DNA of 17,500 nt from Setaria digitata. Taxonomy: Eukaryota; Nematoda; Chromadorea; Rhabditida; Setariidae. Made by a program: the position numbers and the translations under genes. The DNA lies in NCBI GenBank assembly GCA_003640385.1, contig RCAB01000790.1:1-17500 (forward strand), in the 5' to 3' direction. The notes under the pieces were generated by a model. It ran no database searches. It was not told the origin of the DNA and saw nothing but the letters and a program-made list of their open reading frames with translations. Below are positions 11,502 through 17,500 of the stretch, piece by piece (position 1 is the first letter of the stretch; each line of letters starts with the position of its first letter).

Positions 11502-11678
11502 TATCACTTTATAATCAATACTGATATAGCTTTTTCCTTTATCTCTTTCCTATTCATCTTCTCTTCTGCATTATTTTTCCTCTCCATCAGTAATTTTAAT
11601 TAAACTTAAATTTTGTACCTGTTATCGTTCTTCAATCATAACAATTATTTAGCTCTCCACAGAGAAGATACCTTCATA

Positions 11679-11700
11679 ATACTATAATATTTTATAGTAT
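11679..11700. repeat. AT hairpin, 8-bp arms
   Basis: ATACTATA (11679-11686) and TATAGTAT (11693-11700) are perfect inverted copies around six bases. All-AT hairpins are expected often at this composition, so no function is claimed. Confidence 0.6.
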
Positions 11701-11824
11701 CACATCATAAAATCAATCACTCTCGCATCAAATCTTATGATAAGTAAACTGCTACTGATTTTTTCATAACTTGTGAAAAGATTTGTCTAAATAAAATACC
11801 TTCATGAAGGAATAACTAATATAA

Positions 11825-12091
11825 CTTCTATCTAAAAGGCACTTAAGATGTCATAACTACGTAAGTACTAAACATGTACTAAACATGCTAATACTGCGTC
11901 GAAATACAATTTTTATTTTCATGTTATTAATAAATGGAACTTTTGCTAACATATCCTTCTGCCAATATATTCCATTGAATAATATGAATTCAGCGTCTTC
12001 TTTATGGCTTATTTTGAGGAAACACATCAGCGAATCAAGCGAATCAAACTTCCGCTTATATCAAATGTATATATATAATAACATAATATAA
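11825..12091 (+). other. Open frame with signal-peptide-like start (unproven)
   Basis: The frame is open from 11825. Its most plausible ATG is at 11885, giving 68 residues. The N terminus reads M-L-I-L-R-R-N and then a hydrophobic stretch (about residues 8-16), followed by a polar segment ending in Cys-Gln near residue 27. This is the layout of a secretory signal peptide. The remaining ~40 residues are polar and Ser-rich, with no family I recognise. No promoter, splice border or homologue supports it, and hydrophobic starts are easily produced by T-rich DNA. It could be a small secreted peptide, a first exon, or noise, and noise is most likely. Confidence 0.15.
11865..11886. repeat. 11-bp exact tandem duplication
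   Basis: GTACTAAACAT occurs twice back to back (11865-11875 and 11876-11886). The second copy ends with the first two bases of the ATG at 11885 of the weak open frame there. Probably slippage. Confidence 0.9.
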
Positions 12092-13117
12092 TATTATTTT
12101 GGTATTATATATCTATGGTGGCTAGAAGGTTTGCCATATATATCACACTAACACACATGCTCCTCTTAGTAGACAGCGGAAGGTTGCGATTTACATTTTC
12201 TAATTAAACGCACAATAATTGTCGAGACGATGCACCACCGTGCTGCACTCATACATCACATTTTTCAACCCCAATAATTTCGACTTACTGCGTCAAAATT
12301 ATCTCCAATTGCAAATTAATTCAGTGAGGTGAATGACATCCTCACGTATTTATCATAATAAGCAACTTATCAGATCAATCGCGTTTTGATTTTTAAAAAG
12401 AAGAAAAAAGTGAATCACGTTTAAAGTTACCGTAAGTATCAGATGCGAAGTCCAAATCAAGTCCATACATAAGACATAAAATTAAACATGCGCACTACTT
12501 CAGTTAAAGGAAACAGGAATTCTCTATATTGAATTGTGCATCATTCCGGAAATGAATTGGAAGACGATTAAACTTAAACATAAAAAGGCATCTTTCATTT
12601 CGCTCGGAAGATTCAAAATCAAATGCAATTTATTTGACAATTTTTTCCATCAAAATTCTCTTTGTCAATGAGTGGAATCAGAATTTTCAGGTAAAAGTAT
12701 AATTGAAAAACTAAAAGTTTTAAAGAATCACTTGAGAATGAATTGAAGTTAGAGTAAATTGATAAAATCATAGTGAATTTTATAGCACTAACAAAGACAA
12801 ATATTTTAAATTTAAAGAAAATGCAGGAAAAATGTTCAACAGCAATAATGAGATAATACCTTCTGATCATCATCACCGTTGCTAGTATTACTAAAACTAC
12901 TGCTAGATATAATTGATTAGCTTAATGATGGTAAAAACTATGCTACTTCTTAGGTCTCAAGTCATAAATGAGGTCTTAAGGTAGGCCGTTAACAGTTGAA
13001 TGGGATATATATATGAATCGATAACCATTGTGATTGAAATTTACGATCGCTTCTTCTTCCTCACCTTTTACCATTCATTAATTGTGTGAAATGTACAGGA
13101 TGGATTAGTTTGGGAGA
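12092..13117. other. Non-coding DNA, no gene seen
   Basis: 12130-12260 is somewhat less AT-rich, with the run CACCACCGTGCTGCACTC, but has no open frame of note. The minus frame 12876-12619 is Phe/Ile/Leu-rich and unrecognised. An acceptor-then-donor-like string (TTTTCAGGTAAAAG) at about 12684-12697 has no exon between the two signals. Confidence 0.5.
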
Positions 13118-13120
13118 TAA

Positions 13121-13342
13121 ATGGACCGACGAACTGACAAAACATATACAATATGCGTAAATTATGGCAACAACAATTGGACCAGAGGTTCAGGATGGGT
13201 TAAGGGTCAATCAGCTCGTTTAGCTTCTATTGATAATACGGGAAATAAAGGGCAGAAGGATCGTGTCATCATCCTCTGTTTCACTTCCTTTCTCGATTGT
13301 CCATCCGGTGTCCACTGCCCTGGTCAGACTGCAATCTTCTGA
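13121..13342 (+). other. 73-codon open frame in a GC-richer patch (unproven)
   Basis: The frame starts at ATG directly after an in-frame stop at 13118-13120 and ends at TGA. Unlike most frames here, its translation has a balanced composition (Gly, Asp, Arg, Trp, Cys, Thr), beginning MDRRTDKTYT and with several Cys near the end. The patch 13180-13330 is richer in G+C than its surroundings. The minus strand is also open for about 41 codons over part of it. No domain is recognised, there is no hydrophobic segment, and no clear splice border is seen. It could be a small gene, an exon, a decayed repeat or chance. Confidence 0.15.
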
Positions 13343-14039
13343 ATTAATTCCCTATTGTAAAAGTATCTAATACAATTTTGTTGCTTCTTTTATTTTTCCC
13401 ATAACTTTTTTTTCGTCTTCTTATCAATCTAATTCATACAACCGCTCCTTGCTATAGTTCTTTAAATGTGTCTTATTTTACAACCGTTTTGATGGTTTTA
13501 TCGACCATATGTTTGCAATTTATCGTCTATCGTATCCTTTCTTTCAAAAATCTCACTTTTTAATATCATTATCATTTTTATCTTTTTTTAATTCGCTTAA
13601 ATAAACTTTAACAAAATTATTGTTGCTATTAGCTGTTTATTTGATCAAATCGTGCAAGTAATATAGTAAGCAAGAATTTATAGAGTAAATATCAAATTTG
13701 AAGTGATTCAGTGGGGAAAAGTAAATTTAAAATAAAATGAACTACTGATCAAAAAATGTTGGCAATATTTTTAAACTTGTAGTAATAAGTATTGAAAAGT
13801 TTTCGTGTTTATCAGATATTTTTTTGTCTACTCTTTAACTCTTCAAACGTTGCAAATTTATTAAAAGAATAAAAGGTTCTTTAATTTTTAAACCTTTATA
13901 ATTTTAAATCTTTGCGTTAACTTTTTTATTATCCATCCACTTTTAGACACTTCAAAGCTTATATCAAAAATTTCGGTAAATATTTCTTTGCATTAAAACA
14001 ATATAATTAAAAACGCATCAGTTAGTTTCTTTCACCAAC
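13343..14039. other. Non-coding AT-rich DNA, no gene seen
   Basis: T-rich on the plus strand to about 13620, then mixed AT. All frames are broken and nothing is recognised. Confidence 0.6.
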
Positions 14040-14060
14040 AAAAAAAAAAAAAAAAAAAAA
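14040..14060. repeat. Poly-A tract, 21 bases
   Basis: The longest homopolymer of the window. I looked for a retroposed gene copy or LINE end upstream of it and saw none, so it is treated as a simple tract. Confidence 0.95.
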
Positions 14061-14244
14061 TTACAAATAAAAATAAAAGAAAATAGAAGGAAAATGGAGA
14101 AAAAAAAAGCAATTTTAAAATGCAACAAGATGGTTATGTTGCCAAAATGAATGATATAATATATAACTTGATCGGCGACCAAAGAGACCGAAGAAAGGAA
14201 GCAAAAAAAAATTCGTATTTTTATATTCATTTCACTTGCTTAAA

Positions 14245-14391
14245 ATCATTAAAAAAAAAAATTGAAAAACGAGAGAGAAAAGAGAGGGTGAGAGATAATT
14301 CGGGGGAAAAAAAAATGTGCAAATATTTTGTTGGTGACGTTTCACTTTTTTCCGTCCATTTTTTCTTTTTCTCTTTTTTTTTCTCTCATTG
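14245..14391. repeat. Purine tract followed by pyrimidine tract
   Basis: 14271-14295 is almost pure A/G (GAGAGA, AGAGAGGG units), with A-runs on either side. 14358-14388 is almost pure C/T (TTTTCTC units). The two are roughly complementary and could pair as an imperfect inverted repeat. The plus frame crossing it (14120-14392) is Lys/Arg/Glu- then Phe/Ser-rich, purely from these tracts. Confidence 0.6.
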
Positions 14392-14585
14392 ACCATTGGA
14401 ACATTCAATTTATTAACAAAATTAACTAATTAACCGATTTCCCTTTATCCTAAAAACAAAACTCCTATTAAATGTTGTTACTACTACAACAGATATTGTT
14501 GTTGTTTTGGATATTCACTAATCAATTTTTATTACCACTTCCTCGCCAGCACTTTCTCTGCCTTAATTTTCGTCAACATTTTCAC

Positions 14586-14613
14586 TTATATATAAATATA
14601 TATATATATATTT
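14586..14613. repeat. TA microsatellite
   Basis: Alternating TA with an uninterrupted 16-base core (14596-14611), followed by a second short block CATATATG. Confidence 0.9.
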
Positions 14614-14849
14614 AAACATACATATATGCTCCGTGCTTCGATTTTAGGCGCAAAATTTCAAAAGAGAAATAAAATAAAATTTCTGTTTAACAACAGCAAC
14701 CGACACATTAAAAGAGCGTTGGAATTTCGCTGGCTATAATTGACTTCAACTGATTTATCACTTATTATTTCTCCATCTGTTCTTTTCTTTTTTATTTTTA
14801 ATAGAAAACTGGAATTTTATATCCTGTTGATGTTATCGTTATTATTATA

Positions 14850-14948
14850 TTTTTACTGCTGTTTTTGTTACTGTTGTTATTGTTATTACTGTTTTTGTCT
14901 TTGTTATTGTCTTATTGCTCTTGTTGTTGTTGTTGCTGTTGTTGTTGT
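14850..14948. repeat. TTG/TTAT trinucleotide repeat block
   Basis: A degenerate TGTTAT/TTTTTGT region passes into a cleaner (TTG)n stretch at 14920-14948, interrupted once by GCTG. The plus open frame 14740-14994 crosses it and is low-complexity Tyr-Cys-Phe then Val-rich, so it is a repeat artefact. Confidence 0.85.
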
Positions 14949-14950
14949 AA

Positions 14951-15560
14951 ATTTGTCGTACGGTAATATGCATATGCATGAATTGTTGAAATAATTCTGA
15001 ATTGATAATGAGTGACGATTACTATAATTGGAAGGATTAATGCAATATGAACTTTTCGGTGAGAAAGGGTATTGATAAGTTTGTAAATATTTCTAAAATG
15101 GTTTTGAAGTACTTAATGTGCTGCACATTTAAGAATTTCGACAAATAATAAATAGCTTTCTTATTAAATCAGTTGTTTCCATGACAGTTACTGACATGTT
15201 TATAAATTTCAAATTTTTTTCCTGTATTATAATGACGATACGCATGATGATATTACCATTGATGCAGCTAACAATATTGGAAAACAGAATGGGAAAAGAA
15301 ATTGAAAAGTTTAAAAAGATTAGAAGTAGCAAAAAAAAAGTTCTGTGAGAACAGTGGAAATTCTAATCTTGTAAAACAGTGATTACTGCTGGTGAAAGAT
15401 CGTTGCTTTATCAATATGAAAAAACAATTAATGATAATTGATAGGGAACTAAGGATGGGAAAAGAGATAAGGCTGATAGGAGACGGGATTGATCCCGAAA
15501 TATAGGAAAGCATAAGGCGGACCCAATTCAATTTGTCACCTTCAATTTTCAAATATAACC
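14951..15560. other. Non-coding DNA, no gene supported
   Basis: Two overlapping minus frames (15552-15268, 94 codons, and 15332-15129, 67 codons) are rich in Ser, Ile and Phe and match nothing. 15484-15497 is an inverted repeat, CGGGAT-TG-ATCCCG. These frames lie just beyond the 3' side of the integrase-like relic on the same strand, but I cannot identify them as parts of an element. Confidence 0.45.
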
Positions 15561-15561
15561 A

Positions 15562-15858
15562 ATGATTGTGCTTCCCAGGCCGTCATCATCTACCTTTATG
15601 CAGAGTAAAGTGTGTGTATTTCACATTTCTCCCGCGCCGTGTAAATATTATGTTTGTGTGATTGACGTACGTGCGTCACTTACTCTGTCACTTGTTGTTC
15701 GTTTATGTTGTCTGTTCAGATGTGATGAAAGGTCAGAGGACAAAGTAGTTGAAGTTAGAGCAGGTACGACTGATGCTAATAAGAAAAAAACAGATTTCAA
15801 TGGCATCAATTGCTCTTCATTGTTGTACTGGTATCAAATAAATGGTGTCATTTTATGA
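15562..15858 (+). other. 98-codon open frame, unrecognised
   Basis: The ATG frame is less AT-biased than its surroundings, with a Cys-rich hydrophobic middle and a polar second half containing C-D-E-R-S-E-D-K-V-V-E-V-R. Inside it, 15720-15763 is flanked by TGTTCAG on the left and CAG/GTACG on the right. These are acceptable splice signals that would bound a 44-base internal exon in this same frame. There is no recognisable domain. It faces away from the integrase-like relic, which lies beyond its 3' end on the other strand. Possible exon, more likely chance. Confidence 0.15.
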
Positions 15859-15889
15859 GATAAATACACTGCCATTATAGTTAATCAAA

Positions 15890-16130
15890 ATTATCAGCAA
15901 AACTTACTGGACCGTTGATCAGTTTGTTATGATAAATTAAACTGATATTGCGCCAAACTTTATTTTATATAATTTTAAGCGTGTCAAAACTTGGAGCCAA
16001 GAATCAGTCGTAGCTGCGATGGACATCAAATTCCGATGATTTATCCAAGTCTGAAATTCATTAAATTCTTCACCAGTGAACGATTCCGATCTTTTCAGCA
16101 AAATTTTACATGAAATAATTGGCACTCTCG
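15890..16130 (-). pseudogene. Decayed Ty3/Gypsy-like integrase core fragment
   Basis: What is seen: a 62-codon minus open frame (16125 to 15937, GTG at its edge) contains F-T-G-E-E-F-N-E-F at 16080-16054. After a short gap come I-N-H, then A-T-T-D (within 16017-16003). In a shifted frame 15997-15974 reads A-P-S-F-D-T-L-K. Further on, with another shift, come F-N, Y-H-N-K (15941-15920) and then a Gly/Val-Ser/Ala-Asp stretch (15913-15893). What is known: integrases of Ty3/Gypsy LTR retrotransposons have, in this order, Ser-Asp-Asn-Gly with F-T-x-E-E-F, Gly-Ile-x-His, His-Pro-x-x-Asn-Gly, an Ala-Glu-Arg-Phe...Lys helix, and Tyr-Arg-x-Thr-Pro. Inference: order and spacing fit an old relic with several frameshifts. 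The catalytic Asp is out of frame (a GAT codon at 16091-16089) and the Glu position reads Pro. Weaker similarity may extend to about 16311. No LTRs, reverse transcriptase or protease are seen. BEL/Pao origin or chance cannot be excluded. Confidence 0.42.
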
Positions 16131-16318
16131 TTCATTGCAATCTAAATTTCGTCATATTCCGGTAGCATCCACAAACCGATTTTCTCTCCGTAATGAGCTG
16201 GATGAAGTCAAGATGATATTAGTGGACAAAGAAAATCATATTATTCGCTTGCCTCTCTTTCTCTCTTATCTATAAATGTATAATTAAAAATGGCAAGCTC
16301 ATATAATTGGATTTATTT

Positions 16319-16372
16319 TATCTGTCCGTCCGTCCATCTATCTGTTTATCTATTCGCCTGTTTGTTTCACTT
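16319..16372. repeat. Degenerate TCCG/TCTG/TATC tetranucleotide patch
   Basis: TCTGTCCGTCCGTCCATC passes into TATCTG and TATTCGCCTGTTTG. It shares an exact 13-mer with the patch at 7411-7449, and belongs to the same class of simple repeat. Confidence 0.8.
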
Positions 16373-16418
16373 ATTCTGTGCGTATGTGTAATTGTTCAAA
16401 ATCAATGACAAAGCAGTT

Positions 16419-16467
16419 AATGATAATGATAATGATAATGATAATGATATAATGATAATATGATGAT
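16419..16467. repeat. AATGAT hexanucleotide microsatellite
   Basis: Five perfect AATGAT units (16419-16448) are followed by imperfect AT-ATG units to 16467. Confidence 0.95.
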
Positions 16468-17210
16468 TTCGAGTGACGGTAAAAGGCTTATAAAGCGAAG
16501 AACTGGTGAAAAGAGGGAAATGATTTAATTGAAGCAATATGAAATAAAACTTAATTATATTAAACTACATATGATCCTTTGAATTCGTACAAAATGTTAT
16601 TTGATTTAACCATGAACTAAATAGTCATTTTATACACAAAATCATGCAAATTAAACAAACGATAAAAATGAAATGATTCGATGGAGCAGTCGAAATGACA
16701 TATTGTCATATGAAGCAACCGTAATCTCGAGATGGATTGCAGCTATAAAAGAAATAATGAAAGATATATTGTCATAAAGGAAATAAGGAATGATATATTA
16801 TCTTCAATGAGTTGTCAATTAAATGCAAGTCACTTTAGGCCTAATCAAAAGTAGAAATCCTTATTATTGGTGAGACAAGACTCAAGTATCGGCATTCATT
16901 ATTGATCAATCAATGGGTTATGAAGTGAAATCTTACAATAAGCAATAATTAGAACACTGTGATAAAATGAACGACCAAAAGTGTTGCGAAATAACGATTA
17001 ATTTGCTTCAATGCTTAAAATGTTTGAAATTTTACCATAAAAATTTTGAAATATAAATCCAGGTGTAATTTGCAAATTATAAAGAGTCAACTATTTTTGT
17101 TCGTCAGTGTTCAGTCCGATCAGTCTAACATGATACACCACTGTCAAAAAGTTCTGATATCGACAATCTCTTTCAGTTCCTTTCAAAATGTTTTTAAAAA
17201 TAAAAGATTC
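16468..17210. other. Non-coding AT-rich DNA with a loosely repeated motif
   Basis: 16695-16709 is a short inverted repeat, ATGACA-TAT-TGTCAT. Related strings recur at about 16765-16777 (GATATATTGTCAT) and 16792-16803 (GATATATTATCT), so the motif appears three times in about 110 bases. No gene, RNA gene or further retroelement part was recognised on either strand. Confidence 0.5.
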
Positions 17211-17229
17211 TTTTTTTTTTTTTTTTTTT
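17211..17229. repeat. Poly-T tract, 19 bases
   Basis: Uninterrupted T run. A second run of 15 T lies at 17353-17367. Confidence 0.9.
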
Positions 17230-17500
17230 GAACAAATTTTTCAAATTATTAAAGAATTGTCGTTGCAGAAGCAATATTCCACTTCCGTATTTCATATTTT
17301 CGTCAGTTGCAGAAATGAATGAAGCAATCATCGTCTCAAATTTCATAAATTGTTTTTTTTTTTTTTTAATTTTCTATCTTTAAATCTGAATCTATCGTTT
17401 TCCTTCATTTTTCAGTCTTTCTTCCTTTTTTGGAACAGGAAAAAAAAAAATGGGATTCTTTGATGGAAAATAATATTCTTTAAGCATATCTTATAACACC
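17230..17500. other. Non-coding AT-rich DNA to the window end
   Basis: Contains the T15 run (17353-17367) and a TTTTTCAG acceptor-like site ending at 17415, followed by a T-rich sequence that does not read as an exon. Any gene beginning to the right cannot be judged from here. Confidence 0.5.

Noticed and set aside
12684..12697. Back-to-back acceptor and donor-like TTTTCAGGTAAAAG
   Set aside because: There is no sequence between the two signals to be an exon, and flanking frames are broken.
14040..14060. Poly-A run as the tail of a retroposed gene or LINE
   Set aside because: No coding remnant or target-site duplication was seen flanking it, and other A/T runs of similar kind are common here.
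14018..14392. Overlapping ORFs around the poly-A and purine tracts
   Set aside because: They encode Phe-runs or Lys/Arg/Glu-runs from simple sequence and overlap on opposite strands.
14740..14994. Tyr/Cys/Val-rich ORF
   Set aside because: It is the translation of a degenerate TTG/TTAT repeat.
15268..15552. Minus ORF just beyond the 3' side of the integrase relic, tested as an element C-terminus
   Set aside because: No match to any integrase C-terminal or envelope-like pattern I know, and Ser/Ile/Phe-rich by composition.
1..17500. tRNA, 5S, snRNA, spliced-leader and CRISPR searches by eye
   Set aside because: No GGTTCGA-type B box with a fitting A box on either strand, no spliced-leader core string, and no regularly spaced repeats.

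Overview
This is an AT-rich eukaryotic window with no confidently recognisable intact gene. The base composition, many A/T homopolymers, microsatellites (GT, AAT-GAT, TTG, TCCG/TCTG types) and lack of any long open frame point to intergenic or intronic DNA of an invertebrate with a compact, AT-rich genome. A parasitic nematode of the filarial type is my best guess. It is an inference from composition and repeat style only, because no conserved gene is present to anchor it. The longest open frame is about 100 codons, which is what chance gives in 17.5 kb.

Layout: 1-1800 is plain AT-rich DNA starting with a TA-rich block. A short minus-strand stretch at 1814-1845 resembles the segment next to the catalytic Asp of a retroelement integrase. 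1901-3219 is plain, with one GC-richer island near 2195-2280. At 3220-3457 a ~118-base segment occurs twice in tandem with a single N at the junction, very probably an unmerged contig overlap and not real biology. 3461-8152 is featureless apart from a 19-bp tandem duplication (5973-6010), a TCCG-rich patch (7410-7450) and homopolymers. A 25-unit GT microsatellite lies at 8153-8202. 8203-11820 holds a GC-rich hairpin (9106-9142) and a perfect 16-bp palindrome (11486-11501). 11825-12091 and 13121-13342 are open frames of weak interest. 14040-14950 is a cluster of simple-sequence tracts.

The most biologically meaningful signal is at about 15890-16130 on the minus strand. Here a broken reading frame carries, in the right order, residues resembling the core of a Ty3/Gypsy-like LTR-retrotransposon integrase (FTGEEFNEF, an INH segment, an Ala-Thr-Thr-Asp segment, then in shifted frames segments like AERF..TLK, FNYR.TP and TG.SPAE). 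I read it as an old, frameshifted transposon fossil. The rest is microsatellites and AT-rich sequence to the end. No genes work together here, and I found no tRNA, rRNA, spliced-leader, snRNA, CRISPR or operon-like arrangement.
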